Below are positions 22,172 through 57,515 of a stretch of DNA of 64,000 nt, one piece after another. Origin of the DNA: Scilla litardierei (taxonomy: Eukaryota; Streptophyta; Magnoliopsida; Asparagales; Asparagaceae). The translations under genes and the position numbers were made by a program. The stretch covers positions 194,319,689 through 194,383,688 of the forward strand of contig CM061141.1 in the NCBI GenBank assembly GCA_030789695.1, given 5' to 3'. The notes under the pieces are model-generated. The model was not told the DNA's origin. It saw only the letters and a list, made by a program, of their open reading frames with translations, and ran no database searches. Position 1 is the stretch's first letter; the number at the start of each line of letters is the position of its first letter.

Positions 22172-25100
22172 CTAGAACAAACAACATATGCATTAAGTTG
22201 CAAATTTCTAAAGATCAAATAACTTTGAGGATTTATTTTAAAAAAATTACATCATTTATGTTGACGTCAAGGTAATAAAAACTAGGCATTTGATGCCGAA
22301 TTTTTTTGAAGAGAACTATTTTCTTCACTTTGCTGAGAATATTTACTTCGCTAATATGTATTGCCTAGACATGCTTTCCTTGTTACGCAACATGGAGCTC
22401 CTAGTTAGGCACACGAGAGGGCTACAAAATATTGCCTCAGGTTTGTAGTCGGCCCAGCATGTCGATGTGGCATGCAGTCAACATCTGGGAATGCGAGGAA
22501 GCGACATCCTATCATATGGATTTCATAGCAGCAATTCCTCGAATAGATGGTGTGCAAGTGGAGTTCTGACCATTTGTTGAATAGTTGAGGTGCACTAAAC
22601 ACTTGAATGAGGTACCTGACGCCATCAGGTCGAAGGGGTATGCTTGTAGCAACAAAGTTTGGCTGCTTTTTTAGGTTGGAAAAGTGTAGATTCACCGCTA
22701 TGTTGATGGCCATAGGAGGCAATTGCTACCGTTTCGGGGCTGGTTTGGGACAGTTTTGATGTTGTAGCAGGGGGGAGGCTACCTCGATTTCAAGAAGAGA
22801 ATAGAGGGGTTGGAGGTAGAGAAGGTGGTCGGTTGATGGAATTTCCTGGATCGGAGTCGGTGGTGGTGGTGGACTCAGCCTCATCAGATCGAAGTTGGAG
22901 GAGAGATGGTGATGTAAGGGGATGGAAGGAGGTCGATGAAGTGCTGGCGTTACGAAGAATGAGGGGTATTCCGGGTATTAACTTGAAGTATACCTCGAAC
23001 GTTAGGGTGTTTTATTGTGATTTCCCCTAGAAAGAACGGGGGAGGGGCATAAATGTTCAAATTTCATCACGTGTTGCCACGTGTTCAATCATTTGGACGG
23101 AAAATTAAAAACATGTATCAAGTTAGAACCGACATATAACGTTAGGGTTTAAATCTGTACAACTTAAAAGATCGGAGTAATAACTTGAAAGATGCCCCAA
23201 ACGTTAGGGTATTTTTTTGTGAATACCCCAATATAAAATTCAAAGTTCCCTCGTGGGAATGGACATGCTTGGCGTAGAGTATATTGGTCGTTTCAAAATT
23301 TGAGCCCTCTTTTTAGTTGACCGAGCAAGAGTGCCTTTCATCGAACATGGCATGTGGGGTTCGGGGCATCACACAAGCCGTTGCTGCATATAGAAAAAAG
23401 GGAGGGAGTTTCAAAAAAAAACAAAAAAAAAAAAGGAATTCATCCAGTTTTACAGCAAAGGATTACGTGCACGAGCGTATGTTATAAGCCAGTAGGTGTT
23501 CAATGATCAATACATAGTAGCTGACAAGTGAGAACCCATGAGTGAGCACACCAAGAGGTGAGGTTTTAAGTTATCCGATGCATTACACATAGACATAGCA
23601 AGTATAGTAGCAGCTGAAGTACAAGTGGCAATGTATCCACATCAGAAGAAAACCGCAAAATTTAAACTGACCCCCGAAAACCTGAAGGTACCTTGAAGTT
23701 ATCGAAGCATGGAGTGCCAACTGGGTAAACAAACGAGGACCGCGTTTTAGAAGAAAGACGAAACAACGATCACAGGCTAGCAGGACAGCATAAAGCAACA
23801 CTTGGTGAGGACAAACCCACAAAAAATCCAAAATAACATGATCCACCAACTTTATAGTCATAATAGCCGCATATTGTTCAAGTTGGATACAAAATGCGTG
23901 AACACCATTTGACACACAGCATACGACGCTCATCCAACACACGACATCCATCCCAGTGCAAACTAACTATACAAAATGAGAGTCTGTTCAACGTCGTCTC
24001 TGCCAAAAGCAATGACATCATCTAAAACTTTGTACCGTAAGCTGTCATCCCATCCAAGGGTGACTGCCTGAACAAAAAGGCCAAAGCAAAAAAAAAAAGC
24101 CATCCTTTGGTCGCTGCGATTATCTGCCTGCCCTGTGGGAACGGGTCAATCCTTTGGTCGGTTTTGGTTGCTCCTCTTCCCTTGAGGTTCCCGCTTCAGC
24201 AGCCATGCTACACCAAAAACACCCATATAAGCAAAGAAATCACCCCCACAGCCACAGTAATACATGAAAATTTTAAGCTTAAATCTAGAGGACGATATAC
24301 AAGAATCCTAAATGGCTTCTCAACCTACTCAGCCATATTCAATAACAAAATAAAAGAGAAGCATGCGGCATTTCCTTAAACCAAGAATGGTACCTACCTA
24401 TATGTGTCCATTGGGTTAGAACAATTGCAAAAAAAAGAAACGCAGAAAGAAATGCCACGGTAATCAATATGAAGCCACCATACATCATGCAAACTGAAAA
24501 GCAAAATTAAGACTTGAATAAATTAGAGTAATTGAACATGGAAGACGATAACAGTGATTTGAGGGCATGTTAAGGCTATGATTTCTCCTGAACATCGCAA
24601 TAACCATCAAATATCTCTAAGCAAATTGATTGCTAAAAACCTAATGACAAGGCCAAGCTATGTCACGTTTATGTGGTGATCTCTAGACCCAGCAACCACC
24701 AAAGCAAGCATCAATAGTCATCACAACCATAAAATACATGCACGATCAACACCATTTCTCTTTGTCTCGTCTTTTCCTAGCTTTCATGTGAATTTATATT
24801 GGAACCTTTTCCTTGTGGTCAGCACAAGCACCAAGTGGCTTAAAGATAACACCGAGACCCTTGTATGATTAAATTTACCCCAAGTAGCCTACCCTATCCA
24901 CCACATTAAACAATACAGGGCCAAAATGCAAGTTTTGAATTGATTCTGGTGCATCTCGACAGGGAATGCCAAATTTATTGATCGGCAGAAGATAAATTAT
25001 ATCATTGTATAGCACAAACAATCTAATGTAACAAAGATCACGAGCAACAAAGTCATCTTTTAAGATAAAACTCAACACGTGACAAATTCTCAAAACACGT

Positions 25101-25310
25101 ATGACAGACAGGGCAGCAATTATTTTAAGGCATTATGATTATCAAGGAAATTCTGATATTATGCTTATACATGGGCAACCAAATTGTCTGCATTACCCCC
25201 CTGCTTAACCTCTCTCGTATGGTATTTTTACTTCAGAGAAAGCTGGATGCATTTAACTTTGTGATTGACCGACGGCAATACAAGGGCTACGATTTGAGGA
25301 GTTCTTCTAC
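22172..25310. other. Host intergenic sequence without a recognised gene
   Basis: The open frames here (for example minus 22405-22722, 105 codons) match no family I recognise. A 50-bp phrase containing ACGTTAGGGT occurs twice as a direct repeat (about 22978-23028 and 23179-23229). Poly-A runs lie at 23407-23432 and 24089-24100. No RNA gene was found. Confidence 0.5.
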
Positions 25311-25315
25311 ATTAC
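25311..25315. other. Target-site duplication of the short-LTR copia element (left)
   Basis: ATTAC; the same 5 bp is at 30468-30472. Confidence 0.88.
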
Positions 25316-25421
25316 TGTTAGATTTGGGTGAAAATGGTGATTAGCCTCTAATGACGGCTATCACTTCTTATTTATATCAACTCTCTCTTTTCTTTACACA
25401 CACACACAATAACACACAATA
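25316..25421 (-). repeat. 3' LTR of the short-LTR copia element
   Basis: Plus-strand start TGTTAGATTTGGG, end CACAATA. It matches 30360-30467. Contains a (CA)n tract. Confidence 0.92.
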
Positions 25422-25428
25422 CTCCCCC

Positions 25429-27222
25429 TCAAGATGAGCAAAAGATATTTATCATGCTCATCTTGTTACAAGCATCCTCTACTCCTTTAGAGTTCAACCC
25501 CTTTGTAAGGCAATCAGCTAGTTGCTGTCCAGAAGTAATGTAGGAGATCTCCAACTGTTTCTTGTCCAATCTTTCTTTAATAAAGAACCTGTCAATCTCT
25601 ATGTGCTTCGTTCTATCATGTTGAACTGGGTTGTTGGCAATGTTAATTGCTGACTTGTTATCACACAACAACCGCAATGGTCCTTCTCTCAGCAGACGTA
25701 GCTCTTGTAGAAGTGATCTCAACCAGATCATCTCACAGGTACTAAGCACCATAGCACGATACTCTGCCTCTACAGTGGAACGAGCCACCAAATCCTGCTT
25801 CTTACTGCGCCAAGAGACTAAGTTGCCCCCAACAAACACACAGTAGCCCGAGGTTGATCTCCTATCATCCAAGCAACTGGCCCAATCCGCATCACAGTAG
25901 TTTGTCACATTCATGTGACCATGACTACCAAATAATATGCCTTTTCCTGGACTATTCTTCAGATACCTCAGTATCCTGAAGACTGCCTCCATATGTCCAG
26001 TCCTAGGATCATGCATGTATCTACTTACCACACTGATAGCATAGGCAATGTCAGGTCTGGTATGGCATAAGTAGATAAGGCGTCCGACAAGTCTCTGGTA
26101 CGTTTCTTTGTCTACTGGCTCCCCTGATTGTGAATGCAATCTATGATTCTGATCAATAAGAATAACTGCTGGACGACACCCCAACATACCAGTCTCAGCC
26201 AGTAAATCCAGGGCATACTTCCTCTGTGAGAGAACTATACCCTTCCTGGACATAGCAATCTCCAGTCCAAGGAAATACCCCAACTGTCCAAGGTCCTTGA
26301 CCTCAAATTCTCTCGCCAATCTAGCCTTCAAGTGAGAGATTCCATCTTCATCATCTACTGTGATAATAATATCATCAACATACACAGCCAGAAGGGTAAT
26401 CCGCTGTCCTGAATGCCTATAGAATACAGTATGATCACCATTACTCTGCTTGTAGCCCATAGTGATGACTGCACGCCTGAATCTGTCAAACCATGCCCTT
26501 GGAGATTGCTTCAGCACATATAAAGACTTGTCCAGCCTACACACCTTTCCCATCGTCTGTTGTGTGCTAAAGCCAGGTGGAACCTCCATGTATACCTCCT
26601 CCTGTAAGTCTCCATGCAAGAAGGCATTTTTTACATCCAACTGATGCAATTTCCATCCAAAATTCGCTGCACAGGACACCAGTACTCTCACAGTACTCAT
26701 CTTTGCCACTGGGGCAAATGTCTCATCATAATCAATCCCATAAGTCTGACTGTAGCCCTTGGCAACCAGCCTCGCTTTGTACCTGTCCACCTTCCCTTCT
26801 GGAGTTTGCTTTATTGTGAATACCCACTTGCAGCCCACAGCTTTCTTCCATGCTGGAAGTGAGACAAGTCTCCATGTCTTGTTCTTCTCCAGTGCTTCGA
26901 GTTCTTCGAGCATTGCTTTCTTCCACTGGGGATGTTGCTTTGCCACTCGCCAATCACTCGGTATAGAGATAGACTGTAAGGATGCAATGATAGCCCTATA
27001 TGCATGTGTAAGAGAAGCATAAGAGACATGATTAGCAATATCAGTCTCGTATCCATACCGTACAGGAGGCCTGCCGGCATTGATACGAGGCTCCCTACGA
27101 GATGCAAGTGGAAGATCTAAACTAGAGGAAGGCAAAAAAAAGGTTACCATCCGTGTTAAGAGAGGAAGGCAGTAAGGAAGTCGGGACTTGAGCAGGCGTG
27201 ATAGACTGATCAATCTCGACAT
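25429..27222 (-). CDS. pol: Copia reverse transcriptase and RNase H
   Basis: Single open block of about 597 codons. It contains WKKAMLEELEALEKNKTW, YKARLVAKGYSQ, the QLDVKNAFLHGDL motif, the catalytic YVDDI (YVDD) motif and the RNase H region with YCDADWAS and the KHIEIDRFFIKE ending. All are diagnostic of Ty1/copia RT-RNase H. It is out of frame with the integrase block on its right by one frameshift near 27.3 kb. Confidence 0.93.
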   Translation of the reverse strand: MSRLISLSRLLKSRLPYCLPLLTRMVTFFLPSSSLDLPLASRREPRINAGRPPVRYGYETDIANHVSYASLTHAYRAIIASLQSISIPSDWRVAKQHPQWKKAMLEELEALEKNKTWRLVSLPAWKKAVGCKWVFTIKQTPEGKVDRYKARLVAKGYSQTYGIDYDETFAPVAKMSTVRVLVSCAANFGWKLHQLDVKNAFLHGDLQEEVYMEVPPGFSTQQTMGKVCRLDKSLYVLKQSPRAWFDRFRRAVITMGYKQSNGDHTVFYRHSGQRITLLAVYVDDIIITVDDEDGISHLKARLAREFEVKDLGQLGYFLGLEIAMSRKGIVLSQRKYALDLLAETGMLGCRPAVILIDQNHRLHSQSGEPVDKETYQRLVGRLIYLCHTRPDIAYAISVVSRYMHDPRTGHMEAVFRILRYLKNSPGKGILFGSHGHMNVTNYCDADWASCLDDRRSTSGYCVFVGGNLVSWRSKKQDLVARSTVEAEYRAMVLSTCEMIWLRSLLQELRLLREGPLRLLCDNKSAINIANNPVQHDRTKHIEIDRFFIKERLDKKQLEISYITSGQQLADCLTKGLNSKGVEDACNKMSMINIFCSS

Positions 27223-27349
27223 GTGGCTGTGGAGCTAGTGGTTCTTCAGTGGGGGAGATGTCTTCTTGTTGTTCTCCATTGCCGTGACTACCCTTCTGTC
27301 TCCTGCTATATTTCTTGCCGTACAACTTGTCTTCCACCAAGGGCCTTTC

Positions 27350-28186
27350 CTACTCTTCCACCAAGGTCCTTTCCTCCTCCCTGCTATCAGTACCAGTACC
27401 AGTAGGCCTGACAGGACACGGTATAAGTCCAACCACTACCCTCCTGTCATCAGTCTCCCCCTCTCGACCAACTCCTCCTGTGTTTGGAGAGGCACCAGTA
27501 TCAAATACTGGTATAGAATCTGTCAGTCCTCTATAAAAAGGCTCAGTCTCCCTGAACGTCACATCCATACTCACAAACAGCCTTCTTTTTGAGGGACTCC
27601 AACACCTATAGCCTTTCTGATTTGAAGAATACCCAACACATATGCATTTAATTGCCTGAGCATCCAGCTTCCCCACAGAAGGTCTATGATCCCTCACAAA
27701 GCATGTGCATCCAAACACTTTTGGTGAAACTACAAAAGTGTTCTTTCCCATAAGAATCTCACATGGGGACTTCATACCAAGCATCCGCGAAGGCATCCTG
27801 TTGATTAGATAGGTGGCTGTCATCACTGCTTCACTCCACAATATCTTAGGTACATTCATGGTGAGCATGAGTGACCTAGTTACCTCCAACAAGTGTCTAT
27901 TTTTCCTTTCAGCAACTCCGTTCTGTTGAGGCGTGTTGGGACAAGTGGTTTGGTGAGTTATCCCACTCTCAGATAGATAAGATGCCAACTCCCTGTTTAC
28001 ATACTCTGTCCCATTATCCGTTCTCAAGATGCGGATCTTGGCCTCATACACATTTCTGACACTCCTATGGAAGTCCTGGAAACACTTCAACGCTTCGCTT
28101 TTGTTTTTCATCATGTAAAGCCATGTCATCCGAGAATGACAGTCTATGAAAGTGATGAACCACCTGAACCCACTTACTGAAGTCAC
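27350..28186 (-). CDS. pol: Copia integrase core
   Basis: DDE integrase domain with FITFIDCHSRMTWLYMMK, LRTDNGTEYVN and the PQQNGVAERKNRHLLE block containing the catalytic E. Typical downstream text GYSSNQKGYRCW is present. A frameshift near 28.2 kb separates it from the zinc-finger part at 28.3 kb. Confidence 0.9.
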   Translation of the reverse strand: MTSVSGFRWFITFIDCHSRMTWLYMMKNKSEALKCFQDFHRSVRNVYEAKIRILRTDNGTEYVNRELASYLSESGITHQTTCPNTPQQNGVAERKNRHLLEVTRSLMLTMNVPKILWSEAVMTATYLINRMPSRMLGMKSPCEILMGKNTFVVSPKVFGCTCFVRDHRPSVGKLDAQAIKCICVGYSSNQKGYRCWSPSKRRLFVSMDVTFRETEPFYRGLTDSIPVFDTGASPNTGGVGREGETDDRRVVVGLIPCPVRPTGTGTDSREEERTLVEE

Positions 28187-28979
28187 TGGGCAGGGCCCCC
28201 AAACATCTGAGAATAAGATGAAATCTCTCTACACTCCTCATCCCCACACTAGGATATGATGTCCTAGTGTGTTTCCCAAATTCACACGCATCACACTTCA
28301 AATGCATTTTATTCACTCTATTCAAAATTTCAGGATACATTTTATTCATCATATCAAAAGGCAAGTGTCCCAACTGACAATGTAATAAAAGTACCTCCCT
28401 TAAAAGTACCTCCCTTTCCTTCTCTTCACCAACGACGGCCAATGCAGCATCCCCACTAGCTCTGTCAAGATACCACAGTCCATCACGCCTGACGCCAGTC
28501 CCAAGCCTCCTCCCAGTTTTCCTTTCCTGCAACACACAATGAGTAGAGTCAAAAGTAATGCTATAGTTAAGATCATCAACAATAGAGCCAACAAATAAAA
28601 GGTTGACTGGAAAAGATGGGACGTGAAGGACTGAAGAGAGGCATATGGAGGGCGTGCACTGAATAGTGCCAATCCCTTTAATGGGTTGGGATGTGCCATC
28701 AGCTGTCTGAACAGTTTCATGAATGGTATGTGGTTTATATGTGGAAAAGTGTCTATATGCACCTGACACATGACTAGATGCACATGAGTCAATAATCCAC
28801 TCTATATGATCTCCACATGAAAGAGCTGATTGGTTACCTGATCCTGTGTGAGCGAAGTTGGCAAAATTACTGAATGGCGAAGCAACATCTCTAGTCTGGT
28901 CTGCATGACTCTCCAAACTCTCAGTAGTAGACATGGACTGTCTCCGCTGCTCTAGATCTGACGTCTCAGCTGGCGTAGC
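28065..28979 (-). CDS. pol: Copia protease and integrase zinc finger
   Basis: In frame with gag after one TAG codon. The protease motif reads DSCASSHVSG, the copia form of DSGAS with C in place of G. The pre-integrase HHCC finger follows (CQLGHLPFDMM, then KCDACEFGKHTR). The final codons of the open frame run past the frameshift. Confidence 0.85.
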   Translation of the reverse strand, partial: ATPAETSDLEQRRQSMSTTESLESHADQTRDVASPFSNFANFAHTGSGNQSALSCGDHIEWIIDSCASSHVSGAYRHFSTYKPHTIHETVQTADGTSQPIKGIGTIQCTPSICLSSVLHVPSFPVNLLFVGSIVDDLNYSITFDSTHCVLQERKTGRRLGTGVRRDGLWYLDRASGDAALAVVGEEKEREVLLREVLLLHCQLGHLPFDMMNKMYPEILNRVNKMHLKCDACEFGKHTRTSYPSVGMRSVERFHLILRCLGALPSDFSKWVQVVHHFHRLSFSDDMALHDEKQKRSVEVFPGLP

Positions 28980-30005
28980 CTAAATCATCACTGTCTCATG
29001 TCGTCCATCAGCAGTAGCAAAGTTGGCCCGTGGGCCGCCACGACCTCGTCCACGGCCTCCACGGCCCCAACGACCTCCTCCTCTGCCTCCTGTGCCACGT
29101 CCTCGTCCACTACCCTTCTGTGGGCAGTTAAAGCTCAGGTGCCCCTTCACCCCACAGGTGTAGCACTCTCGATCCTCGCTCACTGCTGCCACTGCCGGTA
29201 CAGCCAGTGCAGCCCGAGTGACCTGAGTACCATCATCCTTCATAACTCTCAGTCTGGTCTCCTCATGTGCCATTGCAGCTATGGCATCCTCCAGAGATGG
29301 GATAGAGTATAAGTGACACATACTCGCCCTCCTGACCTCAAAATCTCCATTCAGGTTCCTCAGAAAATGAGTCACACGCCTACACTCCACCCACTTCCTG
29401 TGTATCGCAGCACTCCTAGGATCAGGCAGGTCAATAGGGTCATAGTGGTCTAACTCTGACCACAGCCTTTTCAACTCCGCAGAGTAGGCTAGAATAGACA
29501 TCTCCCCCTGCTTCAAGGTGTCGACCGTGCCCTGAACCTCCATCATAAGCATCACATTCCCTGCTCCAGAATACATTTTCTCCACCATACTCCAAATCCC
29601 TGCAGCACTCTCTATGGCCTCCACCATCCCAGCAATGGGTGGAACCATCGATGTCATCAACCAAGCAGCCACCAGTGAGTTGGTGGTGCTCCACACTTTC
29701 CAATCATCCCCAGTCTTATCCACCGGTTCACTACATGAACCCAGAACATGGCCTTCTAACCCCTTTGACTTCAGGATGAGAAGCACCCTCCTGGACCAAC
29801 TGAGGTAATTCTTCGTCCCTTCCAATTTCACATCATTGGGCATCAACTCCAGCTTCTGCACTGGTCGTGAAGGCGTCGATCCACTCGAGAATCCCAACTC
29901 CTTCGAAGCAAGCAGCTTCGTTATCTCCTCAATGAAGGCCTTCATGTCAGCTGAGGTAAGATTGTCCCCCATCTCTCCAGATCCGCAGATCTCTCCTTTC
30001 TCCAT
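28980..30005 (-). CDS. gag: Copia gag
   Basis: 341-codon open frame from the ATG at 30005. Capsid region LEGTKNYLSWSRRVLLILK, a glycine/arginine-rich tail, and one CCHC knuckle CYTCGVKGHLSFNC. The TAG at its end lies between gag and protease in one frame; it may be a read-through site or a mutation. Confidence 0.9.
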   Translation of the reverse strand: MEKGEICGSGEMGDNLTSADMKAFIEEITKLLASKELGFSSGSTPSRPVQKLELMPNDVKLEGTKNYLSWSRRVLLILKSKGLEGHVLGSCSEPVDKTGDDWKVWSTTNSLVAAWLMTSMVPPIAGMVEAIESAAGIWSMVEKMYSGAGNVMLMMEVQGTVDTLKQGEMSILAYSAELKRLWSELDHYDPIDLPDPRSAAIHRKWVECRRVTHFLRNLNGDFEVRRASMCHLYSIPSLEDAIAAMAHEETRLRVMKDDGTQVTRAALAVPAVAAVSEDRECYTCGVKGHLSFNCPQKGSGRGRGTGGRGGGRWGRGGRGRGRGGPRANFATADGRHETVMI

Positions 30006-30345
30006 CCTTAGATCCGCAGATCTACTTCTCTTCTTTCTCTTCTAGGTCATACCCTAACCGTAAATCTATGGAGTCCTTTTCATGACTCTACCATAGATCT
30101 AGGGTTAGGGTTTTTTTGGGGTTCTCTTTTGTGGCTAGTTAGGGCTTTGTGGCGGCTAGAAGAGGACGTGGAGGGGGAGAGGGATCAGCAGCGGCGGGCG
30201 GGCGGCGCGCGCAGCGGGCGGCGCGCGCAGCAGGCGGCAGCGCGCGCGGGTGGCGGTGCGCAACGGGTGGCGGCGTGTGGGAGGGCGGCGCGGGGAGGCT
30301 AGGGTTTTGGTGTTTTAGGGTTTTTTTTGGGGTAGGGTTTAGGTT

Positions 30346-30467
30346 TGGCTCTGATACCATGTTAGATTTGGGTGAAAATGTTGATTAGCCTCTAATGACG
30401 GCTATCACTTCTTATTTATATCAACTCTCTCTTTTCTTTACACACACACACACAATAACACACAATA
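30346..30467 (-). repeat. 5' LTR (30360-30467) and primer binding site
   Basis: 108-bp LTR, with minus-strand TGGTATCAGAGCC adjacent. The leader between the primer site and gag is unusual: 30150-30300 is almost pure G+C with GGCGGCGCGCGCAGC-type repeats. Confidence 0.92.
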
Positions 30468-30472
30468 ATTAC
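30468..30472. other. Target-site duplication of the short-LTR copia element (right)
   Basis: ATTAC, identical to 25311-25315. Confidence 0.88.
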
Positions 30473-30665
30473 CAATGTTTTTTTTGTTAGCATCATCAAG
30501 TGAGAGGGTAATATCGGCTAAATTAGGCACGTAAATGGCATTACCAGCAATGCCCTTTATAGTAGGGCTTTAAAAAAATGCAAAATCAACCATATGGAAC
30601 AAATGGTACCAGCAACGGCAATTCACATATAAACAGCGCAGAAGAAGACTAGAAACCCCCACGAC

Positions 30666-55387
<24,722 letters not shown>

Positions 55388-55468
55388 CTATTTGTAAAAG
55401 AAAATGAAAAAATATATATTCATTTCGAATTTGCAACAAAATTTTATACTTTTGTTTTAGCATCAAAC

Positions 55469-55576
55469 CTGGCCATCATCGTATTCTCGAGTCCTTCGTC
55501 GGCCGCCGCTGCTCCATGTGGATGCACCGCCGTCATCAGAGCTTTCATTCCTCTCTAGCTGCTCCTCGATCATCTC
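55469..55576 (-). CDS. Duplicated upstream exon-like copy, candidate first exon of the JmjC gene
   Basis: Near-copy of 55267-55387 about 190 bp upstream. It reads MIEEQLERNESSDDGGASTW and ends at GT. It has an ATG (55571-55573) that the downstream copy has lost through a 2-nt deletion. Spliced directly to the downstream copy it would give a frameshift, so the two are more likely alternatives than consecutive exons. It may contain the true start codon. Confidence 0.45.
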
Positions 55577-56956
55577 CTATTTGAAAAACGAAAATGAAAA
55601 AAAAATGACCATCCTTTCGAATTGGCAACAAAAATTTAAGATATAGGATGGCTCCTGCAAAAAAATGTCCATGTCACCTGTTATAACAGATATTAATTAG
55701 AGTCCCTAGGAAATAGATTTGTCTCTCTCTTTGGTTATTGTGTTGTCTCTTGGGTTAGTGTGCTATCTCTTAGGATTTTGTGATGACTCTTCGGTTTATG
55801 TGCTCATAATGATGAGCTATGTAGTATATATGTGAGGGAAATCCATTGTATCAATTATCATCTAAGCTAATACAAAATATTCTTTTTCTCAATCTAACAT
55901 CACCCATTACTGGCTTCTTGTTCTCCTGTCCGAGAAAAAAAAACATTAGCAACGAGCATGAGCTTCAACTTTTTTAAAATCGATAACAAAATGGTTCCAA
56001 TTGCAATCCTTTATCTTTATTTTTTACTGGAAGATTAGCAATTTTAACGACCCAAAATCGGGAGCAAAAAATAAAAAGTTAGATGTTAATTACAACAGTT
56101 GCTCTTCTTCTCTGTCTCCCTCTCTCTTTCACTTTCTTCATTTTGTCCCCCATCTTATCTGTTAAAACAATGAGAACCGATGAAAGAAGAGAAAGAGTGC
56201 GTCATTTATTATTTGCAGCAGGATTTGAAGTGACTGCAGGATTTGAAGTGACAGGTTAAAAATGATGGAAATTATGGCCAATGCCATCATTTCTGCTGCC
56301 AGCATTAATTGTTATTGTCTTTTTATTCTTATTTTTTATCTGTAATCTGGGCCGATCAAAATCAATCAGCCTCTGTCATTCCATTTTACTGTTTCACTTG
56401 TACATTTTTTGCCATGTTATAAATTAAACCACAACCCATCGAAAAGAATTTATTAGTTTTATATAGAGAAGTGCGGATACGGCGGTAGAAATCAGGGCAC
56501 GATTTTTCCTGTTGTGGGAGTCGAACTTTTGGCGGGAACTTCGGTTTTTAACAGAGCCTCGCTACAATGTAATGGCATGTTCTTTCTTTGTAAAATGCTG
56601 CGGGTTTTGATGGTGCATATGGCAGATGGATCTCCATGGCCCGAGCCACATCTTCATTTTAGGTGTTCTGTAATGTGCACCGCCCAAAAAGTGTATCAAC
56701 AAGTCAAAATCAAGAGTTTAATGCATCACGTTTACTCCTCTAACCATTTGCTCCTCCTAGTTAGAGCGTAAATGATGAAAAATATTATTGTTCCACGTGA
56801 AGAGTAGAGTGAATTACCTCTAGCGATGAAAATGGGCCTGAAAAAATATAATTATACATATTTAACATGTAGAGTGGATCCCTTCTCCATTGAATGGATG
56901 GGTTTATATAGATTTGACCTGACAGTACCTTGATCATTTTACATTGCGGACATTCC
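55577..56956. other. 5' flank of the JmjC gene
   Basis: No gene recognised. A pyrimidine-rich CTCTGTCTCCCTCTCTC tract near 56112 and AT-rich stretches could belong to the promoter or leader. Short imperfect direct repeats only (for example GGATTTGAAGTGAC twice near 56222-56252). Confidence 0.45.
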
Positions 56957-57515
56957 TGTAAGGATCGTCTTACCCTTGTAATACTAACACAACATACTAG
57001 AGGGGGGTGAATAGTATAATGGCAATAAAATTGTCCAATTAAAATTAAACTTGCAAATGCGGAATTATAAATGCAAGAGGAATTAAAAGGTACAATCAAT
57101 CCAAACGCAAACACAAAGTTTTACCCTGGTTCCCCAAACTTGGGTACATCCAGCCACACCAATATTCACTATATTCCCACAGAGAAGTGAATACAAATCT
57201 CATAAGGAGATACCCCACAAAGAGGATTTATGCCCTACACAAGGACCCAACCAATCCTACACGAGAATCAAGACTCCCACACAGAAAATCACTAACTCCC
57301 ACTCACAGAATTAGGGTTAGCCCTACATTAGGACCCTAAACTCCCACACAGAGAGTTACTCTCACAAAGAGAGTTATTCCCACAAAGAGAATATCCTAAT
57401 CCCACAAAGAGATAAAGGCTAATTCCCACAAAGAGAATTAGAGATACAAATTCACCAAGTAAAATAAATACTCTTACCTATGCCTTGAGATGCTTACTCA
57501 TAAATGGATGCAAGG
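56957..57515 (-). repeat. Fragment of a SIRE-type copia LTR, split by the LARD-like element
   Basis: Reverse complement of about 19.4-19.99 kb. It includes the TGTAAGGATCG end, the CTAGAGGGGGGTGAATAGTA block, TTGGGTACATCCAGCC and the ladder of CCCACA(A/C)AGAG repeats. It is cut at 57515 by the insertion of the next element; the rest of the LTR should lie beyond the window. Confidence 0.8.
57511..57515. other. Putative target duplication of the LARD-like element (left)
   Basis: CAAGG; the right copy would be outside the window and cannot be checked. Confidence 0.4.

Larger units (their letters stand above)
25316..30467 (-). mobile_element. Ty1/copia retrotransposon with very short LTRs
   Basis: 5.15-kb element on the minus strand. 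LTRs of only 106 bp (25316-25421) and 108 bp (30360-30467) differ by a few changes, and it has a perfect 5-bp duplication. The polypurine tract TTGAGGGGGAG lies at 25422-25432 and a canonical TGGTATCAGAGCC primer site next to the right LTR. Order gag, protease, integrase, RT-RNase H identifies copia. Only one stop codon (end of gag) and about two frameshifts interrupt it, so it is fairly young. It lies about 200 bp downstream of the JmjC gene stop codon, in the same orientation. Confidence 0.95.

Noticed and set aside
22405..22722. 105-codon minus-strand frame, possible host protein
   Set aside because: No recognisable motif, and not connected with neighbouring exons; left as unannotated intergenic DNA.
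23583..23951. 122-codon cysteine-containing minus frame
   Set aside because: No domain pattern and no splice-consistent neighbours.
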